Assembly (NCBI RefSeq): GCF_003063355.1
Contig: NZ_NESH01000001.1
Location: 930,001 to 994,000, forward strand
DNA length: 64,000 bases
Source: Limnohabitans sp. Bal53
GTDB lineage: Bacteria > Pseudomonadota > Gammaproteobacteria > Burkholderiales > Burkholderiaceae_C
Direction of reading: 5' to 3'
Part shown: piece by piece, positions 33,639-43,836 of the stretch
How the letters are laid out: the number at the start of each line of letters is the position of its first letter
How positions within the stretch are numbered: position 1 is the stretch's first letter
Translations under genes and position numbers: made by a program
The notes under the pieces: generated by a model
What the model was told of the DNA's origin: nothing
Databases searched by the model: none
What the model saw: only the letters and a program-made list of their open reading frames with translations

Positions 33639-33938
33639 ATGTCGTTGACCCCACAGGATATTGCCCGGATTGCGAATCTCGCGCGTCTGGAACTCAAGCC
33701 CGAAGAAAGTGAGCGCATGCTCACGCAAATCAATGGCTTTTTCGGCATCGTGCAAGCCATGCAGGCTGTCGACACCACCGGCATCACCCCCATGGCCCAC
33801 CCTGTGGCAGCCATTCAGGACATCACGCTGCGCCTGCGACCCGACGTGGGCAGCGAGCCCAACCAACGCGACCTGAACCAGCAAAGCGCCCCAGCCGTTG
33901 AGCGCGGCTTGTTCCTGGTCCCCAAAGTCATCGAGTAA
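33639..33938 (+). CDS. gatC: Glutamyl/aspartyl-tRNA amidotransferase subunit C
   Basis: 99 residues from ATG 33639. The small helical subunit has the typical start [35 protein letters not shown], then TPMAHPV and a C-terminus ending [10 protein letters not shown]. GatC wraps around GatA and stabilises its contact with GatB in the amidotransferase that converts Glu-tRNAGln and Asp-tRNAAsn to Gln and Asn forms. gatA follows after three bases and gatB completes the operon. Confidence 0.95.
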   Translation: MSLTPQDIARIANLARLELKPEESERMLTQINGFFGIVQAMQAVDTTGITPMAHPVAAIQDITLRLRPDVGSEPNQRDLNQQSAPAVERGLFLVPKVIE

Positions 33939-33941
33939 GCC

Positions 33942-35402
33942 ATGAGTGAACTGCACAACCTCAGCGTGAAAGCGCTGGCCAGCCTTTTACAAACCAAAGA
34001 AGTCAGCGCCGTCGAAGTAGCGACCCGCTTTTTGGCCCGCATGGGCGGCAACCCGCACAACGCCTATCTGGACATCGACAGCGAAGTCACGCTGGCCCAA
34101 GCCCGCGCCTCGGACGCCAAACTGGCGGACGGCACCGCCGGCCCACTGGAAGGCGTGCCTGTAGCGCACAAAGACGTGTTCGTCACCCGCGATTTCGCCA
34201 CCACCGCCGGCTCCAAAATCCTGAGCGGCTACCGCTCACCCTTTGACGCCACCGTGGTGCAGCGCCTGCGCTCGGCGGGCATGGTCAGCTTGGGCAAGCT
34301 CAACTGCGACGAGTTCGCCATGGGCTCGGCCAACGAAAACTCGGCCTACGGACCGGTGCAAAACCCTTGGGACACGGCCCGCGTGCCCGGCGGGTCTTCT
34401 GGCGGCAGCGCAGCGGCTGTGGCCGCTGGCCTGGCGCCTGCAGCCACAGGCACGGACACCGGCGGCTCGATCCGCCAGCCGGCCAGCTTTTGCGGCATCA
34501 CTGGCATCAAACCCACTTATGGCCGCGCCAGCCGTTACGGCATGATCGCCTACGCCTCCAGCCTGGACCAAGCTGGCCCCATGGCCCGCAGCGCCGAAGA
34601 CTGCGCTTTGCTGCTCAGCGCCATGTGCGGCGCTGACCTGGACCGCGACTCGACGTCGCTGGACATGCCCACAGAAGACTTTGCAGCATCGCTGAACAAC
34701 TCGATTGAAGGCCTGCGCATTGGCATTCCCAAAGAGTTTTTTGGCGAAGGCCTGGCCGCCGATGTGCGTGCCGCCGTGGATGGCGCTTTGCGCGAATATG
34801 AAAAGCTCGGCGCCAAACTCGTGCCCATCAGCCTGCCGCGTACCGAGTTGTCAATTCCCGTCTACTACATCATTGCCCCGGCCGAAGCCAGCTCGAACCT
34901 CAGCCGCTTTGACGGCGTGAAGTTCGGCCACCGCGCGAAGGACTACACCGACTTGGTGGACATGTACAAAAAAACCCGCGCCGAAGGCTTTGGCAACGAG
35001 GTCAAACGCCGCATCATGACGGGCGCTTATGTGCTCTCGCACGGCTATTACGACGCCTATTACCTGCAAGCGCAAAAAATCCGCCGCATGATCGCCGACG
35101 ACTTCCAAAACGCGTTCAAGGAATGCGACGTGATCGCTGGCCCCGTGGCGCCATCTGTGGCCTGGAAGTTTGGTGAAAACGCCAACGACCCGGTGGCCGA
35201 CTACCTGGCCGACATTTTCACCTTGCCCGCCTCGCTGGCCGGCCTGCCCGGCATGAGCGTGCCCGCAGGCTTTGGCGCAGGTGGCATGCCTGTGGGCTTG
35301 CAGCTGATCGGCAACTACTTCAAAGAAGCCCAGTTGCTGAACGCCGCACACCGACTGCAACAAGCCACCGATTTCCACCTGCGCAAGCCGCAAGGCATTT
35401 GA
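33942..35402 (+). CDS. gatA: Glutamyl/aspartyl-tRNA amidotransferase subunit A
   Basis: 486 residues, the usual size. The amidase-signature core is visible: catalytic Lys in [22 protein letters not shown], and the Gly/Ser-rich [15 protein letters not shown], then [17 protein letters not shown] with the catalytic serines. It hydrolyses glutamine to supply ammonia for tRNA-dependent transamidation. It lies three bases after gatC and is followed by a 151-base gap with a REP-like palindrome before gatB. Confidence 0.97.
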   Translation: MSELHNLSVKALASLLQTKEVSAVEVATRFLARMGGNPHNAYLDIDSEVTLAQARASDAKLADGTAGPLEGVPVAHKDVFVTRDFATTAGSKILSGYRSPFDATVVQRLRSAGMVSLGKLNCDEFAMGSANENSAYGPVQNPWDTARVPGGSSGGSAAAVAAGLAPAATGTDTGGSIRQPASFCGITGIKPTYGRASRYGMIAYASSLDQAGPMARSAEDCALLLSAMCGADLDRDSTSLDMPTEDFAASLNNSIEGLRIGIPKEFFGEGLAADVRAAVDGALREYEKLGAKLVPISLPRTELSIPVYYIIAPAEASSNLSRFDGVKFGHRAKDYTDLVDMYKKTRAEGFGNEVKRRIMTGAYVLSHGYYDAYYLQAQKIRRMIADDFQNAFKECDVIAGPVAPSVAWKFGENANDPVADYLADIFTLPASLAGLPGMSVPAGFGAGGMPVGLQLIGNYFKEAQLLNAAHRLQQATDFHLRKPQGI

Positions 35403-35451
35403 GCCATGCCCTGCCCCCTCTCAGCGTTCGCCCGCCCATCGATGACTGCTT

Positions 35452-35516
35452 CGTCATCGCGAGCGAAGCGTGGCGATCCATGGACTGCCGCGTCGCATGC
35501 GCTCCTCGCAATGACG
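35452..35516. repeat. REP/MITE-like imperfect palindrome between gatA and gatB
   Basis: The element starts CGTCATCGCGAGCGAAGCGT and ends CGCTCCTCGCAATGACG, so its outer arms are inverted copies with small differences, around a central CCATGG. It belongs to the widespread short palindrome type beginning CGTCATTGCGAGGAGC that I recall from many proteobacterial genomes. It interrupts the gat operon without affecting either frame. Confidence 0.75.
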
Positions 35517-35553
35517 GCCAATGGCCACTTGTGATTCACCGGATAAACACACC

Positions 35554-37005
35554 ATGAGCAAACTCGTACAAGGCTACGAAGTCGTCATCGGCTTTGAAAC
35601 ACACGCCCAACTCTCGACCCACAGCAAAATCTTCAGCCGCGCGCCCACCGCCTTTGGTGCAGAAGCCAACACACAAGCCTGTGCGGTGGACATGGCCCTG
35701 CCCGGCACGCTGCCCGTGATGAACATCGGTGCCGTCGAACGCGCCATCGAGTTCGGGCTGGCCATCAACGCGCACATCGCCGAGCGCAGCATCTTTGCGC
35801 GCAAAAACTACTTCTACCCCGACCTGCCCAAGGGCTACCAGATCAGCCAGTTCGAGATCCCGGTGGTGCAAGGCGGTGAGGTGTCTTTCTTCCTTGAAGA
35901 AGGCAAAGAGACGGTGCGTAAAACCGTGCGCTTGGAGCGCGCTCACTTGGAAGAAGACGCGGGCAAATCGCTGCACGAAGATTTCATTGGACAAAGCGGC
36001 ATTGACCTGAACCGTGCAGGCACCCCGCTGCTGGAGATCGTGACCCAACCCGACATCCGCAGCAGCGACGAAGCCGTGGCCTACGCCAAAGAGCTGCACA
36101 AGATCGTGACCTGGATCGGCATTTGCGACGGCAACATGCAAGAAGGCAGCTTCCGCTGCGACGCCAACGTGTCGGTGCGCAAGCCTGGCGCTCCTTTGGG
36201 CACCCGCCGCGAGATCAAGAACCTCAACAGCTTCAAGTTCATGCAGCAGGCGATTGACTTTGAAGTGCGCTGGCAAATCGACCAGATCGAAGACGGCCAC
36301 ACCATCCAGCAAGCCACCGTGCTGTTCGACCCCGACACGGGCGAGACCCGTGCCATGCGCACCAAAGAAGACGCCGCCGACTACCGCTATTTCCCAGACC
36401 CCGATCTGCCGCCCCTGGTGATCGACCGTGACTGGGTTGAACGTGTCAAAGGTGAGATGGCCGAGCTGCCTCGTGTGATGGCCGAGCGCTTCGTCAAAGA
36501 CTACGCACTGCCCGAATACGACGCCACCCAGCTGACGCAAAGCAAGGCGGTCGCGGCCTACTTTGAAGCCACGGCCAAAGCCTGCGGCCAAGCCAAACTG
36601 GCCAGCAACTGGATCATGGGCGAAGTCTCACGCCGCTTGAACGCCAGCGAGTTGAGCATCGATCAATCGCCCGTCAGCGCCACCCAACTGGCGGCATTGA
36701 TTGGCCGCATCAGCGACAACACCATCAGCAACAACGCAGCGCGTCAGGTGTTTGAAGGTCTGTGGAACCAAGAAGGCGAAGTCGACGCCCTCATCGAAGC
36801 CAAAGGCCTCAAGCAGATGAACGACACCGGCGAGCTGGAAAAAATCATCGACGAGGTGCTGGCCGCCAACCCCAAGAACGTGGAAGAGTTCAAGGCCGGC
36901 AACGCCAAGGCCCTGAACGGCTTGGTCGGCCCGATCATGAAAGCCAGCAAGGGCAAGGCCAATCCGGGGCAGGTGAATGCCTTGTTGATGAAGAAGCTGG
37001 GCTAA
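35554..37005 (+). CDS. gatB: Glutamyl/aspartyl-tRNA amidotransferase subunit B
   Basis: 483 residues from ATG 35554; the in-frame ATG at 35521 lies in the spacer and is less likely. GatB hallmarks are [13 protein letters not shown] at the start, [18 protein letters not shown] near residue 85, [31 protein letters not shown] and [12 protein letters not shown], with the C-terminal YqeY-like helical tail ending [12 protein letters not shown]. It phosphorylates and amidates the misacylated tRNA using ammonia channelled from GatA. Followed by a hairpin at 37041-37073. Confidence 0.97.
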   Translation: MSKLVQGYEVVIGFETHAQLSTHSKIFSRAPTAFGAEANTQACAVDMALPGTLPVMNIGAVERAIEFGLAINAHIAERSIFARKNYFYPDLPKGYQISQFEIPVVQGGEVSFFLEEGKETVRKTVRLERAHLEEDAGKSLHEDFIGQSGIDLNRAGTPLLEIVTQPDIRSSDEAVAYAKELHKIVTWIGICDGNMQEGSFRCDANVSVRKPGAPLGTRREIKNLNSFKFMQQAIDFEVRWQIDQIEDGHTIQQATVLFDPDTGETRAMRTKEDAADYRYFPDPDLPPLVIDRDWVERVKGEMAELPRVMAERFVKDYALPEYDATQLTQSKAVAAYFEATAKACGQAKLASNWIMGEVSRRLNASELSIDQSPVSATQLAALIGRISDNTISNNAARQVFEGLWNQEGEVDALIEAKGLKQMNDTGELEKIIDEVLAANPKNVEEFKAGNAKALNGLVGPIMKASKGKANPGQVNALLMKKLG

Positions 37006-37040
37006 CCGATATCTTCACCATGGGCCGTTTGCGCTTCAAT

Positions 37041-37073
37041 CGTGAAGCGTAAATGGCTTTTTTACGCTTCACG
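37041..37073. terminator. Bidirectional hairpin between gatB and the FAH-family gene
   Basis: A perfect 13-bp stem CGTGAAGCGTAAA/TTTACGCTTCACG with a seven-base loop lies between two convergent genes (stops at 37005 and 37090). The A/T-rich upper stem supplies a U-run in both directions. It is the likely terminator for both. Confidence 0.7.
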
Positions 37074-37089
37074 CTGCTTCAATAACGCG

Positions 37090-38103
37090 TCACGGCTGAA
37101 CCAATGGCACGATTTCCTGCTCAATCGCCCCAAACAAGCTCTCCCCGTTTTGGCCCTTCATCTCGATGCGGATCGTGTCACCGTACTTCATGAATTCGGT
37201 GCTGGGTTTGCCGTCCAGGATGGTTTCGATGGCGCGTTTTTCGGCGATGCAGCTGTAACCTTTGGGCCAAGTTTTTTGACCGTTGACTTCTTCGCTTTTG
37301 TTGCTCACCGTGCCGCTGCCCACAACGGAGCCAGCACGCACATTGCGGGTTTTGCAGATGTGGGCGATCAGTTGGCCGAAATGAAAAGTCATCTCGGGGC
37401 CAGCTTCGCACATGCCCACTTTGCGGCCGTTCCAGGTGGACTGCAGCGTCAGGTGCACGCGGCCGCCTTGCCAGGCGTCGCCCAGTTCGTCGGGGGTGAT
37501 GGCCACGGGGCTGAAGGCGGTGGCGGGTTTGCTCTGGAAGAAACCAAAGCCTTTGGCCAGCTCGTTCGGAATCAGGTTGCGCAGGCTCACATCGTTGGCC
37601 AGCATGAGGAGGCGCACGGCCTCGATGGCGTCGTCGGCGCTGGTTTGCATGGGCACGTCGCCGGTGATGACGGCGATTTCGGCCTCGAAGTCGATGCCAA
37701 AAGCTTCACTGGCACAGACCACCGGGTCGCAAGGGCCAATGAAGTCATCGCTGCCGCCTTGGTACATGAGCGGGTCGGTGTAGAAGCTGCTGGGCACTTC
37801 GGAGTTGCGCGCCGCACGGACCAGCTCCACATGGTTGATGTAGGCTGACCCATCGGCCCACTGGTAGGCGCGGGGCAGCGGGGCCATGCAGCGCTCTGGG
37901 TCGAAAGGAAAAGCGTGCCGTGCTTTGCCTTGGTTGAGGGTGCTGTACAGGTCTTCCAACTGGGGGGCTAGAAAGTTCCAGTCGTCCAGCACTTGCTGGA
38001 GTTTGCTGGCGATGCCGGTCGCATAATGTGCGGTGCTCAGGTCGCGCGAGACCACCACCAGTTGTCCGTCGCGTGAGCCGTCTTTGTAGGTCGCCAATTT
38101 CAT
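37090..38103 (-). CDS. Fumarylacetoacetate hydrolase (FAH) family protein
   Basis: 337 residues from ATG 38103 (an upstream ATG at 38166 is not favoured). It has the FAH C-terminal catalytic domain: MYQGGSDDFIGPCDPVV, then GIDFEAEIAVITGDVP with the metal-binding E-x-E and D, SKPATAFSPVAITPDEL, and GSGTVSNK near residue 270. The N-terminal part (MKLATYKDGSRDGQLVVVSR) is that of bacterial fumarylacetoacetase-like hydrolases in aromatic catabolism. The likely reaction is carbon-carbon hydrolysis of a diketo acid in tyrosine/homogentisate or gentisate-type pathways. It is divergent from an IclR regulator, with a palindrome at 38188-38203 between them. Confidence 0.87.
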   Translation of the reverse strand: MKLATYKDGSRDGQLVVVSRDLSTAHYATGIASKLQQVLDDWNFLAPQLEDLYSTLNQGKARHAFPFDPERCMAPLPRAYQWADGSAYINHVELVRAARNSEVPSSFYTDPLMYQGGSDDFIGPCDPVVCASEAFGIDFEAEIAVITGDVPMQTSADDAIEAVRLLMLANDVSLRNLIPNELAKGFGFFQSKPATAFSPVAITPDELGDAWQGGRVHLTLQSTWNGRKVGMCEAGPEMTFHFGQLIAHICKTRNVRAGSVVGSGTVSNKSEEVNGQKTWPKGYSCIAEKRAIETILDGKPSTEFMKYGDTIRIEMKGQNGESLFGAIEQEIVPLVQP

Positions 38104-38187
38104 GATGTTTGCCTGTTTGTCCCGTGATTCAAAGCCGCATGCAGCGGGGCCGAGCCATGCATTCAATGGGGCATCAAATTACGCATT

Positions 38188-38203
38188 GTTAAACTCGTTT
38201 AAC
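38188..38203. promoter_or_regulatory. Inverted repeat GTTAAAC-TC-GTTTAAC, probable IclR operator
   Basis: Two perfect 7-base arms flank a 2-base spacer in the 125-base divergent region between the FAH-family gene and the IclR gene. The A/T-rich symmetric form and position fit an IclR-type operator acting on one or both promoters. Confidence 0.6.
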
Positions 38204-38228
38204 TAAACGAAACCTGATTCTAGAGCAT

Positions 38229-39056
38229 ATGGCCACCGAAAGCACCTTGGACACGACCCCGGATGGGGACAAAGCACGCGCGGGCATCCAGTCTGTGGAG
38301 GTGGGTTTTGCCCTGCTGGACGTGCTGGCTCAGGCCCCTGGCCCCTTGATGCTGCGCGACCTGGCCAGTGCCGCCGGCATGAGCGCCGCCAAGGCGCACC
38401 GCTACCTGGTGAGCTTCCAGCGCCTGAACTTGGTGGTGCAGGACGCCAATACCCGCTATGAACTGGGCCCGGCCACTTTGCGGCTGGGCTTGGCCACGCT
38501 GTCCAGGCTGGACGCTGTCAAACTGGCGCGTGAGCGCTTGCCAACTTTGATGGACCAAACCGGCCACACTCTGGCACTGGCCGTCTGGGGCAACCGGGGC
38601 CCGACCTTGGTGCACTGGCAGGAGACGCCGCTGGCCATGCCCGTCAGCCTGCGTTTGGGCGATGTGATGCCGCTTTTATCCTCAGCCACCGGCCGGTGTT
38701 TTGCCGCCTTCATCAGCCATGGTGGTGCGGCCGACAAGGCTTTGCCCATGATCGAAGCCGAGCTGGCCCTGGCCCGCAAACTGGGCCGCAGCGATTTGCC
38801 ATCCACACCAGCGCAGGTGCAAGCCATGATCAGCGAGTCCCGTGCGCAAGGTCTGGGCCGTGTGGTCAATGTGCTGCTGCCGGGCATTTCAGGCCTGTGT
38901 GCGCCCGTGTTCGATGCAGACGGACACCTGGCTTTGGGGGTGGTGTCGTTGGGATCGTCGGCCACCTTGGACGCCGATTGGCAAGGCCCAGTAGCCCGGG
39001 CGCTGCGCGCATTTGCCGGGCAGTTGTCGGCAGACTTGGGTTGGCGACCGGCCTGA
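38229..39056 (+). CDS. IclR-family transcriptional regulator
   Basis: 275 residues. The N-terminal winged helix is visible as SVEVGFALLDVLAQAPGPLMLRDLA followed by GMSAAKAHRYLVSFQRLNLV, and the C-terminal GAF-like effector domain ends GLCAPVFDADGHLALGVVSLG. IclR proteins usually control an adjacent catabolic operon; here the divergent FAH-family gene at 37090-38103 is the natural target. A short noncoding stretch separates it from the DUF3108 gene. Confidence 0.9.
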   Translation: MATESTLDTTPDGDKARAGIQSVEVGFALLDVLAQAPGPLMLRDLASAAGMSAAKAHRYLVSFQRLNLVVQDANTRYELGPATLRLGLATLSRLDAVKLARERLPTLMDQTGHTLALAVWGNRGPTLVHWQETPLAMPVSLRLGDVMPLLSSATGRCFAAFISHGGAADKALPMIEAELALARKLGRSDLPSTPAQVQAMISESRAQGLGRVVNVLLPGISGLCAPVFDADGHLALGVVSLGSSATLDADWQGPVARALRAFAGQLSADLGWRPA

Positions 39057-39150
39057 ATGGGCCCGTGTGCGACCCCGCCCAAGTGACCCTTCATGGTGTC
39101 CCGCCTGCCCTCACCCTAGACCCTCCACTTGACCAACGCTTTGTGACCCC

Positions 39151-40629
39151 ATGAGCACGGCCTCTCCTGCGCAACACACGGCATCTCTGTCCGGTCGGCC
39201 TCAGACGCGCAGCTTGCTGCGTTGGGGAGCGCTGGTGTTGTTGCTGCACTTGCTTGTGCTGCTGAGTCTGACGGGCACACTGAACTGGCAGCTGAGCCCG
39301 TCCCAGACGCTGCGCACGGGGCCGATGCAGACACGCACCATCGCATCACCTGCGGCTGCGCCCATGGCAAGCGAGCTGAAACCCACACCTGCAGCAAGCA
39401 CCCGCGTCGCCTTGGTCGAAAAACCCAAACCCGCAACAAACCAGAAGCCCACCACACCAACAACGGTGACGGCCCCTCAAAAGCCCCCAACCGTTGCCGC
39501 CATCGAAACCGCCCCCCCGGCCGAACACAGCACCGACAACCCTCTTGCTGCCGCCCCTGGCCCGCAGACCTCGGGCACACTTTTGGCCAAAGCGCCAGCG
39601 CCCACAACCCCAACAGAATCAACGGCACAGGCATCACCAGATACCGCACCTTCTGTTTCAGCGCCTGACGCAGCGGCCCCATCAAACGGGGACCCAACGC
39701 TCACCCCCACGCCGCTGCCCAGCGGCGAACCCCAGCTCAGCAACAGCACCGCGCCCAGCCCGACAGCGGCCAACCCACCAACGCCCCCTGCAACAGAGCC
39801 GGCGAGCTTCGACTCCACAGCGCCCGACGCCACCGGCGACGCCGCCGACAAAACTGCCACGCCCACGCCCACGCCCGCGCCCACGCCCACGCCCACGCCC
39901 GCGCCCGCGCCCACGCCCACGCCCGAGCGCATCGCCAGCGCCACCTTGGCTTTGCCCGAGCTGGCCTTGGCCTCGCTGCCGCCTTCGGTCTTGCTGAGCT
40001 ACAGCCTCAGTGGCCAAGAAAAGGGCCTCAACTACCAAGCGTCGGGCGAGCTGCGCTGGCAACGCAATGACAACGCATATGCCATGAGCCTGTCGGTCAA
40101 AGCTTTTTTGCTGGGCTCCCGCCATTGGCGCAGCGTGGGCCAGATCAACACCACCGGACTGGCGCCGACCCGCTTTTCAGACAGCTGGCGCAGCGAACGA
40201 GCCGCCCACTTTGACCGACCGAACCAGCGCATTGTGTTCAGCAACAACGCACCCACGGTGCCTCTGCAGCCCGGCGCGCAAGACCAGGTCAGCCTGTACG
40301 TCCAGCTGGCCGCCGCCATGGCCCAGTCAGGCCAGCAGATGCCGCCCGGCACACGCTTGCAAATCCAGACGGCGACCGTGCGTGACGCTTTGCCCTGGCT
40401 CTTGACGCTGGACAAACTGGAAACTTTGCAAGTGGGTGGCCAAAGCCTTCAAACGGTCAAATGGGTGTGTCAGCCGCGCAACCGTTTCGATGCACAGGTC
40501 GAGTTCTGGGTCTCGGCCGCGCACGACTGGCTGCCCGCACGCATCCGGATCACACAAGTCAGCGGTAGCTTCATCGACCTGCAACTGACGGGGCGTGAAG
40601 CCTTGACCGATTTGTCGCCCGCCCAATGA
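39151..40629 (+). CDS. DUF3108 protein with a long Thr/Pro linker
   Basis: 492 residues. One N-terminal membrane helix (LRWGALVLLLHLLVLLSLTG) is followed by roughly 230 residues of low-complexity Ala/Pro/Thr, including Thr-Pro/Ala-Pro dipeptide repeats near 236-260, then the DUF3108 domain of about 220 residues. That domain shows LSYSLSGQEKGLNYQASGELRWQ, RHWRSVGQINTTGL and a Trp-rich end. The family is a periplasmic domain found widely in beta-proteobacteria and has no proven function. The linker could span part of the periplasm, as in TonB. The DNA beneath the linker is a hexamer repeat at 39859-39924. Confidence 0.83.
   Translation: MSTASPAQHTASLSGRPQTRSLLRWGALVLLLHLLVLLSLTGTLNWQLSPSQTLRTGPMQTRTIASPAAAPMASELKPTPAASTRVALVEKPKPATNQKPTTPTTVTAPQKPPTVAAIETAPPAEHSTDNPLAAAPGPQTSGTLLAKAPAPTTPTESTAQASPDTAPSVSAPDAAAPSNGDPTLTPTPLPSGEPQLSNSTAPSPTAANPPTPPATEPASFDSTAPDATGDAADKTATPTPTPAPTPTPTPAPAPTPTPERIASATLALPELALASLPPSVLLSYSLSGQEKGLNYQASGELRWQRNDNAYAMSLSVKAFLLGSRHWRSVGQINTTGLAPTRFSDSWRSERAAHFDRPNQRIVFSNNAPTVPLQPGAQDQVSLYVQLAAAMAQSGQQMPPGTRLQIQTATVRDALPWLLTLDKLETLQVGGQSLQTVKWVCQPRNRFDAQVEFWVSAAHDWLPARIRITQVSGSFIDLQLTGREALTDLSPAQ
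39859..39924 (+). repeat. Eleven tandem hexamers (ACGCCC with GCGCCC variants)
   Basis: Eight units are ACGCCC and three are GCGCCC, encoding alternating Thr-Pro and Ala-Pro. Being hexameric, gain or loss of units keeps the frame and would change linker length in the DUF3108 protein. Confidence 0.9.
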
Positions 40630-40726
40630 TTCGGCCCCCAGGTGAAAAACCGACAAAAACCACACCCACTTGAAGTTGTTACATGTGAACCCACTTGCAG
40701 GCCACAAGTTGAGGGAGAATGAACGC

Positions 40727-41008
40727 ATGAACCTGTTGTACGAATCTGAAACCTTTGCCGTGATGCACATGCTGGCCAATGCGCCGATCGAAGCATCGGC
40801 CGCCAGCAGCCCACCCCAGTTGGAGCGTCATGGTTTCGAAATCGTGGACAAACGCTCTGGCAAAGAGGTTTACCTGGACGGCTCTTGGGCCGAGATGTTC
40901 CAGCAGCAAATTCAGGCCTGGCAGCAGCACACGCCCACGCAGGAAGAAGTCGAAGACACGCTCGAAGGCTACACGGGCCTGGCCCAGCAACCTGTCGTGG
41001 TCCACTGA
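40727..41008 (+). CDS. DUF3567 small protein
   Basis: 93 residues from ATG 40727, preceded by GAGGGAG; the longer frame from 40670 is not supported. The start NLLYESETFAVMHM and the segment GFEIVDKRSGKEVYLDGSWAEMFQQQ match the DUF3567 family, a beta-proteobacterial protein of about 90 residues without known function. It lies alone between the DUF3108 and LysR genes. Confidence 0.85.
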   Translation: MNLLYESETFAVMHMLANAPIEASAASSPPQLERHGFEIVDKRSGKEVYLDGSWAEMFQQQIQAWQQHTPTQEEVEDTLEGYTGLAQQPVVVH

Positions 41009-41120
41009 ATCCACCGTAGCCTGCGCATCGGCAAACGACCTGCTGATTGCCGACAAAAACACGACCCTGCACCCCCTCCTCCAGCCCGATTGCAAACTTG
41101 CACCCTCATAATCGGGTCGC

Positions 41121-42047
41121 ATGGACAAGCTCAAAGCCTTCGAAACCTTTGTCTCGGTTGCCACCAAAGGCAGCCTGACCGCTGCGGCACGGGCGGAGGG
41201 CGTGGCCCCGGCCATCATCGGCCGCAGGCTCGATGCACTGGAAGAAAGCCTGGGCGTGAAGCTGCTGGTGCGCACCACACGGCGCATCACCCTGACCCAT
41301 GAAGGCAGTGCTTTTCTGGAAGATTGTCAGCGCTTGCTCTCTGATGTGGCCAATGCAGAAGCCAGTGTGTCAGCGGGCGGCGTGAAGGCCAGCGGTCATT
41401 TGCGCATCACCGCCCCGGCCGGGTTTGGCCGCCGCCATGTTGCTCCGCTGGTGCCACGCTTTCGCGAACTGCATCCCGATGTGTCAATTTCGCTCAATTT
41501 GAGCGACCGGGTGGTGGACCTGGCCGCCGAAGGCTTTGACTGCGCGGTGCGTGTGGGCGACCTGCCCGACAGCTCACTGGTGAGCGTACGCATGGCCGAC
41601 AACCGTCGCCTGTGCGTGGCCACCCCGGCCTATTTGGCGCGGCGCGGCACACCTGTGCAGCCTTCCGATTTGCTGCAGCACGATTGCCTGACTTTGTCGA
41701 GCGACGCCTCGCAGACCCGGGGCTGGGCTTTTCGCAATCTGGCCGACGGCGGCCAGGATGTGATGCACCTGCGCCCGGGCGGGCCGCTCGACTGCTCGGA
41801 CGGACAGGTGCTGCACGAGTGGTGCCTGGCCGGATACGGCATCGCCTGGCGCAGCACCTGGGAGGTGGAGGGCGAAATCCGCTCGGGTCAATTGGTGGCT
41901 GTCTTGGAAGACTTTGCAGCGCCGCCCAACGGGATTTTTGTGGTTTTCCCTCAGCGCAAGCATTTGCCACTGCGGGTGCGGCTGTGGATCGACCACCTCA
42001 AACACCACTACGCGCAGCCCGGTTATTGGCAAACGGCCCACCACTGA
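41121..42047 (+). CDS. LysR-family transcriptional regulator
   Basis: 308 residues. The winged helix-turn-helix is seen in [21 protein letters not shown] followed by [18 protein letters not shown], with [10 protein letters not shown] after it. The effector-binding domain carries [20 protein letters not shown] and LSLNLSDR-like segments ending in the short C-terminal DHLKHHYA. It belongs to the CrgA/AaeR-like subgroup that often controls a nearby oxidoreductase gene, but no divergent partner is present here. argS follows on the same strand. Confidence 0.9.
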   Translation: MDKLKAFETFVSVATKGSLTAAARAEGVAPAIIGRRLDALEESLGVKLLVRTTRRITLTHEGSAFLEDCQRLLSDVANAEASVSAGGVKASGHLRITAPAGFGRRHVAPLVPRFRELHPDVSISLNLSDRVVDLAAEGFDCAVRVGDLPDSSLVSVRMADNRRLCVATPAYLARRGTPVQPSDLLQHDCLTLSSDASQTRGWAFRNLADGGQDVMHLRPGGPLDCSDGQVLHEWCLAGYGIAWRSTWEVEGEIRSGQLVAVLEDFAAPPNGIFVVFPQRKHLPLRVRLWIDHLKHHYAQPGYWQTAHH

Positions 42048-42115
42048 ACCCGAAAGCCATGGCGACCGGCACTGGCACCCAGCGTCCTCGGGTCCAAGCC
42101 GTAAAATTGCGCCCT

Positions 42116-43825
42116 ATGCTTTCTGCCAAACAACATTTGCTCGCGGCCCTGGCCGCTGAGCTTGAAAAACTCCAAACCGGCGCGGGTGCGCGTGCGGCCT
42201 TCGAATCCCCCAAAGTGGCCGCCCATGGCGACTTGGCCTGCACCGCCGCGATGCAGCTGGCCAAAGCCCTCAAGCAAAACCCTCGGCAGCTGTCCGAAAC
42301 CTTGCGCAGCGCCTTGCTGGCCACGCCCGCTTTTGAGCGCTGGGTCGACGCCATCGAGATCGCCGGGCCCGGCTTCATCAACATCCGCTTGAAAGACGCA
42401 GCCAAACAGGCCGTGGTGCACGAAGTGCTGCAAGCGGCCGAATGCTTTGGCGAGCAGCCCGCCCAGCCCAACAAAGTGCTGGTTGAGTTCGTCTCGGCCA
42501 ACCCCACTGGCCCCTTGCATGTGGGTCACGGCCGCCAAGCGGCTTTGGGCGACGCCATTTGCAACCTCCTCGCCACACAAGGCCAGCAGGTCTACCGCGA
42601 GTTCTATTACAACGACGCTGGCGTGCAGATCGGCACCTTGGCCAAGAGCACGCACATGCGGGCCCAAGGTATCCAACCCGGCGATGCCACTTGGCCCACC
42701 GACCCGGACAACCCCGAAAGCAAGGCTTTCTACAACGGCGACTACATCCAGGACATCGCCACCGATTTTCTGGCGGGCAAAACCGTGCAGTCCGACGACC
42801 GCAGCTGCACCGCCAGTGGCGATGTGAACGATGTGGACGGCATGCGCGAGTTTGCCGTGGCCTACTTGCGCCGCGAGCAAGACTTGGACCTCAAAGCCTT
42901 TGACGTGCGGTTTGACAATTACTACCTGGAGTCGAGCCTCTACACCAGCGGCAAGGTCGATGCGGCCGTGCAAAAGCTCAAGGACGCGGGCAAGACCTAC
43001 GAGCAAGACGGCGCCCTGTGGCTCAAATCCACCGACTACGGCGACGACAAAGACCGCGTCATGCGCAAAGGTGACGGCACATACACCTACTTTGTGCCCG
43101 ATGTGGCCTACCACATCGCCAAATGGGAGCGCGGCTTTTCGCGCGTGGTGAACATCCAGGGCACCGACCACCACGGCACGATTGCCCGCGTGCGTGCGGG
43201 ATTGCAAGCGGCCAATGTGGGCATCCCCGAGGGCTACCCCGACTACGTGCTGCACACCATGGTGCGCGTGATGCGTGGCGGTGAAGAGGTCAAAATCTCC
43301 AAGCGTGCTGGCAGCTACGTCACGCTGCGCGACCTGATCGAGTGGACCAGCAAAGACGCGGTGCGTTTCTTCTTGCTCTCGCGCAAGCCCGACACCGAAT
43401 ACATCTTTGACATCGACTTGGCGCTGGCCCAGAACAACGACAACCCGGTGTACTACGTGCAATATGCCCATGCCCGCATCTGCTCGGTTCTGGCGGCTTG
43501 GAAAGAAAAAGACGGCGGTGACACCGCCAGCCTGACACACGCCGGCCTGTCACCGCTGCAAAGCCCGCAGGCCCACGCGCTCATGCTGGCCCTGGCCAAG
43601 TATCCCGAAATGCTGACGTCAGCCGCCAACGACTTTGCGCCGCACGACGTGACGTTTTACTTGCGCGACCTGGCCTCGCTGTACCACAGCTACTACGATG
43701 CCGAACGCATTTTGGTCGATGACGAAGCGGTCAAAAAAGCACGCCTGGCTTTGGTCGCGGCCACCGCGCAGGTGCTGCGTAACGGGCTGAAGGTGCTGGG
43801 CGTGTCGGCCCCACAAAAAATGTAA
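42116..43825 (+). CDS. argS: Arginyl-tRNA synthetase
   Basis: 569 residues from ATG 42116; an upstream in-frame ATG at 42059 is possible but adds residues outside the family start. The class I signatures are [17 protein letters not shown] (HIGH-like) near residue 130 and [15 protein letters not shown] (KMSKS-like) near 390. The N-terminal Add-1 domain and the C-terminal helical anticodon-binding domain ([10 protein letters not shown], then [14 protein letters not shown]) are both present. Essential for charging tRNA-Arg. The SPOR-domain gene follows after 11 bases. Confidence 0.96.
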   Translation: MLSAKQHLLAALAAELEKLQTGAGARAAFESPKVAAHGDLACTAAMQLAKALKQNPRQLSETLRSALLATPAFERWVDAIEIAGPGFINIRLKDAAKQAVVHEVLQAAECFGEQPAQPNKVLVEFVSANPTGPLHVGHGRQAALGDAICNLLATQGQQVYREFYYNDAGVQIGTLAKSTHMRAQGIQPGDATWPTDPDNPESKAFYNGDYIQDIATDFLAGKTVQSDDRSCTASGDVNDVDGMREFAVAYLRREQDLDLKAFDVRFDNYYLESSLYTSGKVDAAVQKLKDAGKTYEQDGALWLKSTDYGDDKDRVMRKGDGTYTYFVPDVAYHIAKWERGFSRVVNIQGTDHHGTIARVRAGLQAANVGIPEGYPDYVLHTMVRVMRGGEEVKISKRAGSYVTLRDLIEWTSKDAVRFFLLSRKPDTEYIFDIDLALAQNNDNPVYYVQYAHARICSVLAAWKEKDGGDTASLTHAGLSPLQSPQAHALMLALAKYPEMLTSAANDFAPHDVTFYLRDLASLYHSYYDAERILVDDEAVKKARLALVAATAQVLRNGLKVLGVSAPQKM

Positions 43826-43836
43826 AGGGACGGGTC

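Noticed and set aside
39859..39924. Tandem repeats resembling a CRISPR array
   Set aside because: The units are six bases long with no spacers and encode an in-frame Pro-rich linker.
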